64,000 nt of DNA from Sphingomonadales bacterium (GCA_027491235.1 JAIXWO010000022.1:842102-906101); one strand, 5' to 3'. Counted from the stretch's first letter, positions 11,728 to 21,883 are shown. Translations and numbers: made by a program. The notes: generated from the sequence alone by a model not told the origin.

Positions 11728-12239
11728 CAGGCCTCGCCCTGCGTTTCAACCATGGCTGATGTGATGGCTTCGCGCGGAGATTTTCCGCCCCAGAGCACAA
11801 ATTGGAAGACGGGATAAAACCGGTCCAGTTCATCGATGGCCGCTTCAACCATGACTTCGGCTTGCTCAATCGAGAAGGTTGCCTCGCCATTGCCCGAATC
11901 CAACAGGACGGCGTGGCGATAGATGATGATGCCGGTTGCCGGCCAATATTCAAAATGGCCGAGCCATAATTGCTCGTTGATCAGGCCAATCGTCTCATAG
12001 ATCGAAGAGGCCTGCGCATCCGTGACCTTAACGTCGGGAAACGCCAGAAACTGCAGAACGCAGTCGTCTTCCCGCCACAGCCCGCGCAGCTCATATTGGC
12101 ACCAAGCCCCTTTTGCGGAGGAGACAATTTCCTCGTCTCCCAAACGCTCACAAAGCCAACCATGCGCCGAGAACCAGCTCTCCAGCGTATCGATTGGCGC
12201 GCCGGCGGCCTGCGCCATGTCGAGGGGTTCGATGCTCAT
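11727..12239 (-). CDS. YbjN-domain protein
   Basis: A 170-aa soluble protein of the YbjN family, a type III secretion chaperone-like fold of unsettled function. W23, W47 and the acidic, aromatic-rich stretch (ECVLQFLAFPDVKVT-like: DDCVLQFLAFPDVKV, then NEQLWLGHFEYWPATG) are as in the family. The pairing with proC through a one-base overlap suggests translational coupling. A GTG three bases upstream of the ATG is an alternative start. Confidence 0.8.
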   Translation of the reverse strand: MSIEPLDMAQAAGAPIDTLESWFSAHGWLCERLGDEEIVSSAKGAWCQYELRGLWREDDCVLQFLAFPDVKVTDAQASSIYETIGLINEQLWLGHFEYWPATGIIIYRHAVLLDSGNGEATFSIEQAEVMVEAAIDELDRFYPVFQFVLWGGKSPREAITSAMVETQGEA

Positions 12240-12326
12240 CACAGGCTGATTGCCTTCACGCGCAGCCTAGGGGCAAGGCTGCGCACTCGTTCCTCTGACA
12301 AAATTGTGGAGAAGATGCGGGGGGCC

Positions 12327-12578
12327 TCAGCCCTTCTTCTTGCCCGCTTCAAGCGCGTCCAGGCGGACCTTGAGCACGTCTGCCTCTTCACGGGCCGCGA
12401 TGGCGATGGCTTTTACAGCTTCAAACTCATCCCGGCTTACAAAGTCCAGCCCACCGATCCATTCCTTCGCCTTTTCGCGCGTGGCGGCTTCTGCCTCACG
12501 GCCAACGCCCGCAATTGTGCCGGCAGCGCCGTTCAATAACTTGGCGAAATCTTCAAAAAGGCGGTTTTCGGACTGCAT
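12327..12578 (-). CDS. UbiK-like accessory factor (BMFP family)
   Basis: An 83-aa protein with a short amphipathic N-terminal region (FEDFAKLLNGAAGTIAGV) and a C-terminal coiled coil (SRDEFEAVKAIAIAAREEADVLKVRLDALEAG is the span, residues 48-79). This is the architecture of YqiC/UbiK, which aids ubiquinone synthesis and binds membranes in gammaproteobacteria. The alphaproteobacterial function is inferred. The ATG has an AAGGAA site at good spacing. Confidence 0.75.
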   Translation of the reverse strand: MQSENRLFEDFAKLLNGAAGTIAGVGREAEAATREKAKEWIGGLDFVSRDEFEAVKAIAIAAREEADVLKVRLDALEAGKKKG

Positions 12579-12608
12579 ATCAAATTCCTTGGCAATTTGG
12601 CCGGTCGG

Positions 12609-13163
12609 TTAAAGCGCTATTTGGGTGCGCGGTGCCTCTGGCACAAGGGTTTCTGCATCTGGATTGAGCACATTGATCTGATAGTTGAAGACGGTCGCGA
12701 TGCTGAGCCACACCATATAAGGTACGAGCAGCCATGCCGCCGCCTTGCGGATGCGGGCAAAGGAAAAGGTCGTCGCAACCGTCAAGACTAAGATCGCCAA
12801 GATCAGAAAGAGCGCCAGCGTCACCTGATGCGCTGCGAAGAAGAGCGGCGTCCATGCAAGGTTCAGTACCAATTGCGCGCCAAAGAGCGACAGTGCCAGG
12901 GGGCGACCCGGTGCGCCACGCGCGAACAGGATCATCGCGAGTGACACGCCCATCATAATGTAGAGCGTCGTCCACACAGCCCCGAACACCCAGCCCGGCG
13001 GGACGCTATCCGGACGAGACAATGCCGCAAACCAACGGTTCTCATAACCCGAGTTGGCCAGCTTGCCGGATAGGAAACCGAGAAAAAGAATGGTCGGCAC
13101 CGTCACAAGGGCATAGCGGATGAAAGACATGCGCAATTGCTGTTTGGACGCGATCTGACTCAT
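12609..13163 (-). CDS. tspO: TspO/MBR tryptophan-rich sensory protein
   Basis: An inner-membrane protein of 184 aa with five predicted transmembrane helices (about residues 13-33, 55-75, 85-105, 110-130, 140-160). TspO proteins bind porphyrins and other hydrophobic ligands and modulate tetrapyrrole or stress responses. Family marks: the P-S-P-like RPDSVPPGWVFGAVWTTLY loop, NLAWTPLFFAAH and the YMVWLSIATVFNYQI helix. It starts at an ATG with GGAG eight bases upstream. It lies 41 bp downstream of a TonB-receptor-like gene on the same strand. Confidence 0.92.
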   Translation of the reverse strand: MSQIASKQQLRMSFIRYALVTVPTILFLGFLSGKLANSGYENRWFAALSRPDSVPPGWVFGAVWTTLYIMMGVSLAMILFARGAPGRPLALSLFGAQLVLNLAWTPLFFAAHQVTLALFLILAILVLTVATTFSFARIRKAAAWLLVPYMVWLSIATVFNYQINVLNPDAETLVPEAPRTQIAL

Positions 13164-13204
13164 CTATTATCTCCGGTTTGGACTGAACCGGTGTTTAGGC
13201 ATGG

Positions 13205-15130
13205 TCAGAGGTCTGCGGCAAGGCTTAGCGAATAGCGGCGGTTGCCATTCGGCACGAAAAAGCCACTGCCGCCAACGGCCCAGCCGAACGTATTCGTCAC
13301 ATTTTGGACCTGAGCCCGCAAAAGTAAGGGCTTATCAGCGAGCTTGAACTTATACCTTGCCCCCAAGTGCACCACCGCACGTGTGGGGATGCGCAGCGTA
13401 TCAAGCGCATTGGCCGTCCGCGCGCTCGTTCCTTCAAAATAGGCGTTAAGGGAGAGCGGCGGCACCCCAGGGACTTGATAGTCCATACTGATGATCGTGT
13501 GACGGCGGAACGTGCCAATCGGACGTCGCCCTATCACCCCGCGATCAACTTCCTCACCGGAGACCGTCGCATCAAGCCAAACATTGCCCGCGACCACGTA
13601 AAGCCCCTCTGCGACGGGCCCTGCCAGCGAGAATTCAAATCCACGATTGCGGACCTGGCCCAGTTCCCGGAAGCGCTGTGTCGGGTCGAGATTGAAATAG
13701 GGTTTGTCGATATCGAAATAGCCAAGAACCGCGCTGACGCCGTTGCTGACCTTCCAGCGGATACCCGCTTCCTTTTGGGTCGTCAGGATGGCCGGCGGGG
13801 CTTCGTTGCGGTTGACGGCCTCAACCGGGGCAACCGGGCTCTCCTCTAACCCACGCGCATAGCCGCCATAGAGCGCCACGCGATCTGTGACATAGGCAGC
13901 GGCATTCGCACTGAACAGCCATGGGTTGGACACTGTGCGCGGGAAGATCACAGCTGGATCGGGGTCGATGATGTCCTTGGCATAATCGGTCTTCTGTAGG
14001 CCAAAGCTGAGTTCACCGACCTTCGCCCAACGTCCCTGATAACCAAGGCCAACGGTCTTCTGGGTCACGGTGTCGCGTGTCTTTGGACCAATCGATGGCG
14101 TCTGCTCCGGGCGGAAATCCTCAACGCCGATCACACTCGCACCAAGGCTAGCCAACGCCGCCCCGCCATAGCGGCGCGACTGGTCCCTCCCGCGCAGCGA
14201 CGCCACGAAATTGTGCCAGCGCGGCCCATCGGCAAATGCCTTTGCGACGCGAATTTCGCCCGACGTCGAGGCAAACCGGTTGCCGCCGTCGACCACAACA
14301 ACCCGGTTCGCGACACTACCGTCCCGCTGCGTGCCGAACAGCAAATCGATATGCTCTTCGTCTGAATGGGCATATGATCGGAAAATCCCGGCGCTGATAT
14401 CGAGCCCCGCAGGTTTTGCCTTGGCGATGGCTCCGTAATTACCAAGACTTCCCCCGAAGTCCGACCATTTTTGACCGAGAAAGCGATCCCGCCGAATACG
14501 GGGAGGCAGAAAGCTGCCATCAGTGAAAATCAGCGACTCGCTCTCTTCATCGCTGACTTTGATACGGCTCCAGAAGGGCATGATTTCAACGGCTGGCGCA
14601 GGCGCATAACGCCCGATAACCGCCAATGTGTTCAGCTTCGACACACCGTGATGGGGCTGCGCCTCCGCATAGATGCCGGCCCCGAATGCGATGCCCAGTT
14701 TATCGCCGTTGATCGGCACTTGGGCGTCAAATTCCGCTCCCTTTTGCTCCCAAGGCCCGAGGCTGAGGTCAACCGACGCCATCGCCTCCGCCCCCGGACG
14801 ACGGAGCTCATAATCCGCTATCCCCGTGGGCGCCGGAAACGGATAGCCTTGCGCTGAGATGCCCACATGGATGGTCGTTCCACCGACCAGCCGCTGCGTC
14901 GGGTTGGATTGCTGATCGAAGTATAGGCCTTCAAGTCGGACATTGCCTGCATCGACCGGCGAAAAGCCGCGGACCATGCCCGCATTGTATATCCCGATCT
15001 GTTCATCGCCGACCGATTTGCCAAAGGCGTCATCCGCTTCTTTTACGGCATTATCATCCGTACGCTGGGCGAAGGCGGACCAAGAAGAGCACAGCGCTGC
15101 AGCGGTCCAAAGGAGCGAGAGTTTCATCAT
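13205..15130 (-). CDS. TonB-dependent-receptor-like outer-membrane protein (copy B)
   Basis: A 641-aa predicted outer-membrane barrel with signal peptide (WTAAALCSSWSAFAQ). The N-terminal 60-100 residues carry plug-like text (AFGKSVGDEQIGIYNAGMV, RGFSPVDAGNVRLEGLYFD) but no canonical TonB box and a shorter plug than full receptors. The remainder is amphipathic beta-strand pattern ending in a receptor-like NRGFEFSLAG segment and QVQNVTNTFGW. The C-terminal residue is Leu, not the usual Phe. It is clearly paralogous to the next gene (15205-17133), which lies 74 bp away on the same strand. Substrate unknown. Confidence 0.8.
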   Translation of the reverse strand: MMKLSLLWTAAALCSSWSAFAQRTDDNAVKEADDAFGKSVGDEQIGIYNAGMVRGFSPVDAGNVRLEGLYFDQQSNPTQRLVGGTTIHVGISAQGYPFPAPTGIADYELRRPGAEAMASVDLSLGPWEQKGAEFDAQVPINGDKLGIAFGAGIYAEAQPHHGVSKLNTLAVIGRYAPAPAVEIMPFWSRIKVSDEESESLIFTDGSFLPPRIRRDRFLGQKWSDFGGSLGNYGAIAKAKPAGLDISAGIFRSYAHSDEEHIDLLFGTQRDGSVANRVVVVDGGNRFASTSGEIRVAKAFADGPRWHNFVASLRGRDQSRRYGGAALASLGASVIGVEDFRPEQTPSIGPKTRDTVTQKTVGLGYQGRWAKVGELSFGLQKTDYAKDIIDPDPAVIFPRTVSNPWLFSANAAAYVTDRVALYGGYARGLEESPVAPVEAVNRNEAPPAILTTQKEAGIRWKVSNGVSAVLGYFDIDKPYFNLDPTQRFRELGQVRNRGFEFSLAGPVAEGLYVVAGNVWLDATVSGEEVDRGVIGRRPIGTFRRHTIISMDYQVPGVPPLSLNAYFEGTSARTANALDTLRIPTRAVVHLGARYKFKLADKPLLLRAQVQNVTNTFGWAVGGSGFFVPNGNRRYSLSLAADL

Positions 15131-15204
15131 TCTCGTATCATCGCGACTGTTGATGACAGATGTAATCGTTATTCGACAAACGGCAATTGCCGTCGACGAA
15201 TGGA

Positions 15205-17133
15205 TCAGATGTCCATCACGAGTTGAGCAACATAAGAGCGGCTGCCGGAATAAGTAAAGCCGCCGCTGGATGAAACCTGCCAGCGATAGTCATTCAACAC
15301 ATTCTGGGCCTGTACCCTGATGAGGGCCGAATGACGTGCCAAGTCAAAACGATATCGAAAACCAAAATTGACCGTCTCGCCTGGAGGGACATAAAGCGTA
15401 TTGGCGGCGTTACCGACCCGTGAAGAGAGGCTTTCCAGCGCGACATCAATTGACCAAGGGCTGTGCCCCTGTTCCAGCCGCCAGTCGATATTCGCGATCG
15501 ACCGACGCCTGAGGGAGCCAACCGGTCGATTGCCGATCAGCGCGGAATTTACGGCCTCACCTGAAATTTTAGGGCTCAGGAACAAAGAACCCGCGACCAC
15601 CGTCAATCCGGGTGATACCTGCCCAGCCAGAGAGACTTCCAAACCGCGGTTATCCACGTCGCCCAGCTGGCGATAACGCAAGGCGGGATCAAGATTGAAA
15701 TAGGGCTTCTTCACGCTGAAGAGACCGGCAACGAGTGTCAGCTTCGGGGTCACGGCATAGCGCATCCCGAAATCAAATTGGCTGGTTCGGATCGCAGGCG
15801 GTGCCTCAGACCTGTTGGTGGCGATGTCAGGCGCGATCAGCGCTTCCTCCAGACCACGCACGTAGCCGCCGTAGAGCGAAAGCCGCTTGGAAAGCATAAG
15901 CGACCCGGAAGCCGTAACAAGGATCGGCGTATCTCTCGTCTCTAGAACGGGCAGAAGCGGGTTCGCGAAATCAATCGTCTTTGTGTATTTTGCCCGCGAG
16001 ACCGACAGATCGAACGAGCCACGCCCGCGCCACTGCAGGGCATAGGCCAGACCAAAGGTCATCTGTTTGACGCGATCTTCATCCTTGATCTGCGGCAGAA
16101 GCGTCGGAACGGGTCGAAAATCCGGGGCAATCGCGGAACTTGGCCCCAGATCGATGCGCTGGATTCCGCCGAACAGCCGGTCCTTAATGCGGCCCCGGGC
16201 ACTGAGAATGACCTTCTGGGCAATGACCCCTGTTCGAAACTGCCGCGTCACGCGCCCTTCACCGGAAAGGCTATGTGTCCGGCTGCCGGGGTCTGCAATG
16301 ATCACACGGTTGGCAACAGTGCCATCGCCCCGCACGCCGCGCAGGAGATCTGCAAAGTTCGTGTCGTTCTGCACGGTAAAGTCAAACAGACCAGCTTCGA
16401 ACAGCCAAGGGCCCGAAGGCAGCTTGGCGAGCCCGCCATACATGGTGACATTCGAGTTACGATCGGTCCAGTTTTGACCGAGAAAGACTTCTCTCGGAAC
16501 CTTCGGCAGATCTTCACCTGCAGCCGGAAAGAGGGTCACGTGAGCTTCATCATCGCGCCCCGTAAACCGTCCTGCCATCACCGTCACAAACGATCCGGAA
16601 TATGGAAGCCAGGAGAGGTTGAGCCCGATGCTGCGATAGCTGGAGTTGCCACCTTCCGGCCGCGCCATTTCCCGAAAGCCGACGCCGCCGGACACACCGA
16701 ACTTTTCTCCGATGAGAGGCACCTTCAGCTCAATGTTCCCGGCGACCCCGCCGTACGCACCCCGTTCAATCTGCCCGCTGGCTTCCGTCTTTCCAGTGAA
16801 CATGTTCAGACTGTAATCAACAATCCCTGTCGGTGCCGGAAATGGATAGCCTTGTGCCGCAATCCCGACGCGGACGGTAGAGCCATCAACAAGTCGTGAA
16901 GGCACGCGCTCGACGTGATCGAAGTAAAGACCCTCGACGCGAACATTGCCCGCATCAATCGGGTTGAACCCGCGGATATCATCCGAGCTGTAAAGCCCAA
17001 TTCTCTCGCTGCCGATCGCCTTGCCGAACGCATCGGCAGACTGGGTCACAATGTTTTCGGCGGTCCGCTGTGCCTGTGCCACCCCCGGCAGACAGAACGC
17101 GGCGCCCGCCATCAAGACGATGCGTATTCTCAC
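15205..17133 (-). CDS. TonB-dependent-receptor-like outer-membrane protein (copy A)
   Basis: A 642-aa paralogue of the neighbouring receptor. The start is a GTG at 17133 preceded by GGGGGA; MRIRIVLMAGAAFCLPGVAQA is a signal peptide ending in AQA. It shares SADAFGKAIGSERIGLYSSD, RGFNPIDAGNVRVEGLYFD and AQGYPFPAPTGIVDYSLN with copy B at equivalent positions, so the pair arose by duplication. Late segments KKPYFNLDPALRYRQLG and NRGLEVSLAGQV are also shared. It probably forms an outer-membrane channel or receptor; the TonB dependence and ligand are inference. Confidence 0.8.
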   Translation of the reverse strand: MRIRIVLMAGAAFCLPGVAQAQRTAENIVTQSADAFGKAIGSERIGLYSSDDIRGFNPIDAGNVRVEGLYFDHVERVPSRLVDGSTVRVGIAAQGYPFPAPTGIVDYSLNMFTGKTEASGQIERGAYGGVAGNIELKVPLIGEKFGVSGGVGFREMARPEGGNSSYRSIGLNLSWLPYSGSFVTVMAGRFTGRDDEAHVTLFPAAGEDLPKVPREVFLGQNWTDRNSNVTMYGGLAKLPSGPWLFEAGLFDFTVQNDTNFADLLRGVRGDGTVANRVIIADPGSRTHSLSGEGRVTRQFRTGVIAQKVILSARGRIKDRLFGGIQRIDLGPSSAIAPDFRPVPTLLPQIKDEDRVKQMTFGLAYALQWRGRGSFDLSVSRAKYTKTIDFANPLLPVLETRDTPILVTASGSLMLSKRLSLYGGYVRGLEEALIAPDIATNRSEAPPAIRTSQFDFGMRYAVTPKLTLVAGLFSVKKPYFNLDPALRYRQLGDVDNRGLEVSLAGQVSPGLTVVAGSLFLSPKISGEAVNSALIGNRPVGSLRRRSIANIDWRLEQGHSPWSIDVALESLSSRVGNAANTLYVPPGETVNFGFRYRFDLARHSALIRVQAQNVLNDYRWQVSSSGGFTYSGSRSYVAQLVMDI

Positions 17134-17153
17134 GTTTTCCCCCGGATAGTCCG

Positions 17154-17891
17154 TTAAGCAGGTTTTCGAGCCGCTATAAGAAACTCGATATTGCCTTCAG
17201 GTCCCTTAATGGGACTCTCAATTACTCCCTCTACGGCCCAACCCATCGCGGTCAACCATGAGTGCACGTTCGTACATACGCGCTGGTGGACTTCGGGCTC
17301 TCGGACGACGCCGCCCTTCCCCACTTCATCACGCCCCGCCTCAAACTGAGGTTTGATCAGGGCGATGAGGCCAGCGCCGCCTTTGGTGAAGGTCATTGGC
17401 CGCTCAAGCACCTTTGACAGGCCAATAAAGCTTGCATCGCAGACAATGAGGTCAACGGCCTCGGTGATTTCTGCATCTGTCAGGATACGGGCGCTGGTCT
17501 GTTCATGCACCACAACCCTCGGGTGATTACGCAGCTTCCAGGCAAGCTGGTTGGTCCCGCTGTCGACCGCGAAAACCTTTTCAGCGCCATTGGTGAGCAG
17601 AACATCGGTAAAGCCACCCGTTGAGCTGCCCACATCGATGGCAACCGCGCCCGTAACATCCCAGCCGAAATGTTCGAGCGCATGGGCGAGCTTAATGCCG
17701 CCGCGCGAGACCCAGGGATGGTCCCTTCCCCGCACGTCGAGAACGGCGTCTTCGGCGACTTGCTGGCCAGCCTTTTCGATCTTCCGATCTCCAAGGAAGA
17801 CAATACCTGCTAAGATCAGTGCCTGCGCCCGCGTCCGGCTCTCGGCGAGCCCGCGGTCCACGAGCAGTTGGTCAGCGCGGACCTTTGCCAT
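17154..17891 (-). CDS. tlyA: TlyA-family rRNA (cytidine-2'-O) methyltransferase
   Basis: A 245-aa protein with an N-terminal S4 RNA-binding domain (residues 3-62: RADQLLVDRGLAESRTRAQ) and an FtsJ-like SAM methyltransferase domain. It has PWVSRGGIKLAHALEHFGWD, AIDVGSSTGGFTDVLLTNGA (SAM site), LIVCDASFIGLSKVL and LIKPQFEAGRDEVGKGGVV, all family marks. TlyA methylates ribose in 16S and 23S rRNA in mycobacteria; the target here is inferred. It lies 8 bp downstream of dxs and is probably co-transcribed with it. Confidence 0.93.
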   Translation of the reverse strand: MAKVRADQLLVDRGLAESRTRAQALILAGIVFLGDRKIEKAGQQVAEDAVLDVRGRDHPWVSRGGIKLAHALEHFGWDVTGAVAIDVGSSTGGFTDVLLTNGAEKVFAVDSGTNQLAWKLRNHPRVVVHEQTSARILTDAEITEAVDLIVCDASFIGLSKVLERPMTFTKGGAGLIALIKPQFEAGRDEVGKGGVVREPEVHQRVCTNVHSWLTAMGWAVEGVIESPIKGPEGNIEFLIAARKPA

Positions 17892-17899
17892 TTGAAGTG

Positions 17900-19825
17900 T
17901 TAAGCGCGCTGGCCAGCTTCGGCCACCGCTGAATTGATCCGCAACGCCTTCAGCACCGTCTCAACGATCTGTGGCGCGTTCAAGCCCGCCTCGTCATATT
18001 GCTTCTGGGGACTATCGTGATCCTGGAACACATCTGGCAGACGAAGTGTGCGCAGCTTCAACCCGGCGTCGATCAGTCCTTCATCGCTCGCCATGGTCAG
18101 CACATGCGCACCAAAGCCGCCAATGCTCGCCTCTTCAACGGTGACGGCGACTTCATGGCTGGTCAGCAGCTTGCGGATCAGCTCCACGTCGAGCGGCTTG
18201 GCAAAGCGCAAATCAGCGACGGTTGTTGAAAGCCCTTTGGCTTCCAGCATGTCCGCTGCCTTCATGGCTTCTTCCAGTCGCGTGCCGAGCGAGAGGATGG
18301 CCACCTTCTTGCCCTGCTTCACGATCCGGCCCTTGCCGATCTCCAGCGCCTGAGGCGCGTCGGGCAGCGCAATTCCGGTACCATTGCCGCGTGGGTAACG
18401 CAGGGCAATCGGGCCGCTGTCGTGCAGCGCTGCGGTGTAGGTCATGTGGACCAGCTCCGCCTCATCCGAGGGCGCCATGACGACCATATTGGGGAGCGAC
18501 GCGAGATAGGTCACATCGAATGACCCGGCGTGCGTGGCGCCATCGGCACCGACAAGGCCCGCGCGGTCAATGGCGAAGCGCACGGGCAGGTTCTGGATCG
18601 CCACATCATGGACAACCTGATCGTAAGCACGCTGTAGGAAGGTCGAATAAATCGCGCAGAACGGGCGCATGCCTTCTGCGGCCAGACCGGCGGCAAAGGT
18701 CACGGCATGTTGCTCAGCAATGCCAACGTCAAATGCCCGATCCGGATGTGCCTTGGCAAAGCGGTCCACACCCGTCCCGCTCGGCATGGCCGCTGTAATC
18801 GCGCAAATGCGGGGGTCTGTATCGGCCAGCTTGGCGAGCGTATCGCCAAAGACGTTCTGATAAGAGGGCGGCCCTGGAGGCGCCTTGACCTGCGTTCCCG
18901 TCACGACGTCGAACTTCTGAACGCCATGATACTTGTCTGCCGCGGCCTCGGCGGGGGCATAGCCATGCCCCTTCTTGGTCACGACGTGGATCAGGCATGG
19001 GCCTTCCGCCGCATCGCGGACGTTTTCGAGGACGGGGATCAGGTGCTCGAGATTGTGCCCATCAATCGGCCCAACATAGTAGAAACCAAGTTCTTCAAAC
19101 AGCGTGCCACCCATCGCCATACCACGGGCAAATTCGTCCGTCTTCTTGGCCGCGAGGTGCAGCGGCTCTGGGAGGCGACGGGAGATGCGCTTCGCCAATT
19201 CACGAAGGCTGAGGAACGGCTGCGACGATACCAATCGTGCGAGATAGGCAGAAAGCCCACCCACTGGCGGCGCGATCGACATGTCATTGTCGTTGAGAAT
19301 GACGATCAACCGGTTACCGGCCTGTGCCGCGTTGTTCATCGCCTCATAGGCCATGCCCGCCGACATCGCGCCATCGCCGATGACAGCAATACCCCTTCCC
19401 GGCTTGCCCGCCATCTTATTGGCCACTGCAAAGCCGAGCGCGGCAGAAATCGACGTCGAGCTGTGCGCCGCGCCAAAAGGATCATATTCGCTCTCAGAGC
19501 GCTTTGTGAAGCCAGACAGCCCCCCGCCAGTGCGCAAGGAGCGAATGCGATCCCGCCTACCGGTGATGATCTTATGAGGATAGCATTGGTGCCCCACGTC
19601 CCAGACAAGTTTGTCCACCGGCGTATCGAAGACATAATGGATCGCAGTCGTCAGTTCGACCACGCCAAGCCCGGCGCCAAGATGGCCACCGGTGACGGAT
19701 ACGGCAGAAATGGTCTCGGCACGCAGTTCGTCCGCAAATTGGCGGAGCTGTTCGGGACGGAGCTTCCTGAGGTCCGCCGGAAAGGCGACCTTATCGAGGA
19801 GCGGCGTATCTGGGCGATCACTCAT
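17900..19825 (-). CDS. dxs: 1-deoxy-D-xylulose-5-phosphate synthase
   Basis: The thiamine-diphosphate enzyme that condenses pyruvate and glyceraldehyde 3-phosphate, the entry step of the MEP isoprenoid pathway. The 641-aa length is normal. It has [19 protein letters not shown], the ThDP motif [17 protein letters not shown] through NDNDMSI, the transketolase pyrimidine domain ([17 protein letters not shown]) and the C-terminal domain ([13 protein letters not shown]). Supply of carotenoid and quinone precursors fits a pigmented sphingomonad. It is followed closely by tlyA. Confidence 0.97.
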   Translation of the reverse strand: MSDRPDTPLLDKVAFPADLRKLRPEQLRQFADELRAETISAVSVTGGHLGAGLGVVELTTAIHYVFDTPVDKLVWDVGHQCYPHKIITGRRDRIRSLRTGGGLSGFTKRSESEYDPFGAAHSSTSISAALGFAVANKMAGKPGRGIAVIGDGAMSAGMAYEAMNNAAQAGNRLIVILNDNDMSIAPPVGGLSAYLARLVSSQPFLSLRELAKRISRRLPEPLHLAAKKTDEFARGMAMGGTLFEELGFYYVGPIDGHNLEHLIPVLENVRDAAEGPCLIHVVTKKGHGYAPAEAAADKYHGVQKFDVVTGTQVKAPPGPPSYQNVFGDTLAKLADTDPRICAITAAMPSGTGVDRFAKAHPDRAFDVGIAEQHAVTFAAGLAAEGMRPFCAIYSTFLQRAYDQVVHDVAIQNLPVRFAIDRAGLVGADGATHAGSFDVTYLASLPNMVVMAPSDEAELVHMTYTAALHDSGPIALRYPRGNGTGIALPDAPQALEIGKGRIVKQGKKVAILSLGTRLEEAMKAADMLEAKGLSTTVADLRFAKPLDVELIRKLLTSHEVAVTVEEASIGGFGAHVLTMASDEGLIDAGLKLRTLRLPDVFQDHDSPQKQYDEAGLNAPQIVETVLKALRINSAVAEAGQRA

Positions 19826-19898
19826 GGCGGCGCTTCTAGACCACCAATTCGGTCATGTCGAATAGATGTCTTGGCAAAATGACCTGAAATCAAATGCG

Positions 19899-20702
19899 CT
19901 AGTGGACAAATCTCGCCACAACGTCCCGATAGCTGCGGCTGACCTTGATCTGGGCGCCTGACTCCAGAACGAGGAAGCACTCCCCGTTGGTGTGCGGCTT
20001 CACCTGCTTGACCAGATCAAGATTGACAATGGACGACCGGTGGACGCGCTGGAACTTTCGTGGGTCGAGCCGTTTTTCCATGTCCTTCATCGTTTGGCGC
20101 AGGATGAGCGTCTCCCCACCGGTGTAGATGCACATATAGTCACCCGCCGCGTCGATGCGCTCGATGGTGTCCACGTCGACACGGAAGATCTGGCCCTGAT
20201 CCTTGATGTTGATCAGGCGTTCGAAACGGTTCGCGGATGGCCCTTCGTCGCCGGCGTCCACCATTTCTTCATGCACGTCAGGCGCATGTTCGGCGAGCGC
20301 CTCTTTCAACCGCTCCGCCTCTTCTGACCCCTTCTTCTCTGACAAGCGCTGACGCACACGGTCCAGCGTTGCGGCCAGACGGTCTTCATCAACCGGCTTC
20401 ATCAGATAATCGGTCGCCTGCGCCTCAAAAGCGCGGATGGCGTGGTCCGAATAGGCCGTCACAAAGACGAACAGCGGCGGCTCAATCTCAGCCAGGCCGG
20501 AAACGACCGAAAACCCGTCAAAACCGGGCATCTGGATGTCGAGAAAGACAAGGTCCGGCTTGTGCGTCTTGATCGCACGGATGGCCTCGCGGCCATTGTT
20601 GCAGGTCTCGATGATCTCGACATCGGGATGCGCTTCAAGACGGAGCGCAAGCCCCTGAATCGCAAGGGCTTCGTCATCGACGAGAATGGTACGGATGGTC
20701 AT
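19899..20702 (-). CDS. LytTR-family response regulator
   Basis: A 267-aa two-component regulator. The receiver domain (1-120) has acidic residues D9/D10, phosphoacceptor D55 in DLVFLDIQMPG, T82 in VFVTAYSD and K102 in YLMKPVD. A linker rich in Glu follows (KGSEEAERLKEALAEHAP), then a C-terminal LytTR DNA-binding domain (about 165-265; LINIKDQGQIFRVDVDTIER, KFQRVHRSSIVNLDLVKQV, VSRSYRDVVARF). Its ATG overlaps the stop of the kinase gene by 4 bp. Targets unknown. Confidence 0.93.
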   Translation of the reverse strand: MTIRTILVDDEALAIQGLALRLEAHPDVEIIETCNNGREAIRAIKTHKPDLVFLDIQMPGFDGFSVVSGLAEIEPPLFVFVTAYSDHAIRAFEAQATDYLMKPVDEDRLAATLDRVRQRLSEKKGSEEAERLKEALAEHAPDVHEEMVDAGDEGPSANRFERLINIKDQGQIFRVDVDTIERIDAAGDYMCIYTGGETLILRQTMKDMEKRLDPRKFQRVHRSSIVNLDLVKQVKPHTNGECFLVLESGAQIKVSRSYRDVVARFVH

Positions 20703-21796
20703 GCGGCCTCCAACCTTGGGGTTTCTGTTTGGAACGGGATGTCGATCAACACCTGAAAACCCTTGCCCGTCATGGCCTTGGTTTCGAAGCGATGATCATC
20801 GCCAAAGGCCTGTTGCAGCCTTTCGCGGATGTTTGCGAGCCCCACACCGGTGGACCCGCTTGCCCCTATTCCCTGTTCCCCACATCCAGCCCCGGTATCA
20901 GCGACAGTGATTTGCACCCTGTCCCCGGCCAGACGCGCTGCGACAGCAATTTCCGCCCCTTCTTCCTGCGGTGTCACAGCATATTTAATGGCATTTTCCA
21001 CGAGCGGCTGAAGCAACATCGACGGCAGCCGTGCCCCTTCCACGGCAGAATCGATCTCGAACGTCGGCCGCAGCCTGTCTTCAAAGCGCATTTTTTCGAT
21101 ATCGAGGTACAGCTTCAGCGTTTCAACCTCCTGCTCGATGGTTACGCGCGCGGTTGCCTCGTTCGCCAGCGTGTAGCGCAAGAACGACGACAGGCGCGAC
21201 AACATCGCATTCGCCCGCTCCGTCTGCTTCAAAAGAACCAGTGTGGAAATGGAGTTGAGCGTGTTGAACAAGAAATGCGGGTTCAACTGGTAGCGCAGCA
21301 TGGCGAGTTGAGCAGAGGTCGCCTGATTTTCTAGCTTCAGCAGCTGATCGGCCTGTTCTTCGATGATCAGATAGAAATTGATGCCGTAATAGAGCGCGGA
21401 CCATGCCCCGAGCAGCAGCGCGTTGAGCGAGATGGCACTGAGGAAGAGCGCGCCGTTAAACGCACCGCCTTCGCGGTCCAGCAGGTTGAACACCCAAGCG
21501 TCGACCATGGAATGGATGAGAACTGCGATCACAAAAGTGATCACCGAGACCCCCCAAGTCACCACCGGCCGCCGCCCGATGATCCAGCGGAAGATTCCGC
21601 CCATCATGAGGGTGAGCGAATATCCGGTCGCGGTCGACACCAAAAGCGGCACCACCCAAGACAGGCTCATCCCCGCGCCGACGCCGCTCGCAACGCGGAG
21701 CATCAGGTAAAACGACCAGCCAATGGTCTGGAGGACCCAGAAAGCGCGGCTTTTGTCCGCAAAAAAGGGTCGGTTGCCGAAGCCCGGAATAGCCAT
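20699..21796 (-). CDS. LytS/YehU-type sensor histidine kinase
   Basis: A 365-aa membrane kinase. About four transmembrane segments lie in residues 20-145, followed by a short coiled-coil linker and the HisKA_7TM-less LytS core: LRYQLNPHFLFNTLNSIS with phosphoacceptor H174, then the HATPase domain (LLQPLVENAIKYAV, VADTGAGCGEQG, GVGLANIRERLQQAFG). It forms a 4-bp overlapping pair with the LytTR regulator, which is its likely partner. No extracellular sensory domain is evident, so the signal is probably sensed within the membrane. Confidence 0.92.
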   Translation of the reverse strand: MAIPGFGNRPFFADKSRAFWVLQTIGWSFYLMLRVASGVGAGMSLSWVVPLLVSTATGYSLTLMMGGIFRWIIGRRPVVTWGVSVITFVIAVLIHSMVDAWVFNLLDREGGAFNGALFLSAISLNALLLGAWSALYYGINFYLIIEEQADQLLKLENQATSAQLAMLRYQLNPHFLFNTLNSISTLVLLKQTERANAMLSRLSSFLRYTLANEATARVTIEQEVETLKLYLDIEKMRFEDRLRPTFEIDSAVEGARLPSMLLQPLVENAIKYAVTPQEEGAEIAVAARLAGDRVQITVADTGAGCGEQGIGASGSTGVGLANIRERLQQAFGDDHRFETKAMTGKGFQVLIDIPFQTETPRLEAA

Positions 21797-21883
21797 GACG
21801 TGTTGTCTAGCCCAACCGTCTCAGCAATTGAAGCCTTTGAACGACCTCGCTATGTTCATCATCAAATAGAGGAGAGACGCCCG

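Noticed and set aside
21512-21883. N-terminal extension of the HD-domain protein
   Set aside because: The frame is open only because it runs antisense through the kinase gene; the ATG at 21884 has the ribosome-binding site.
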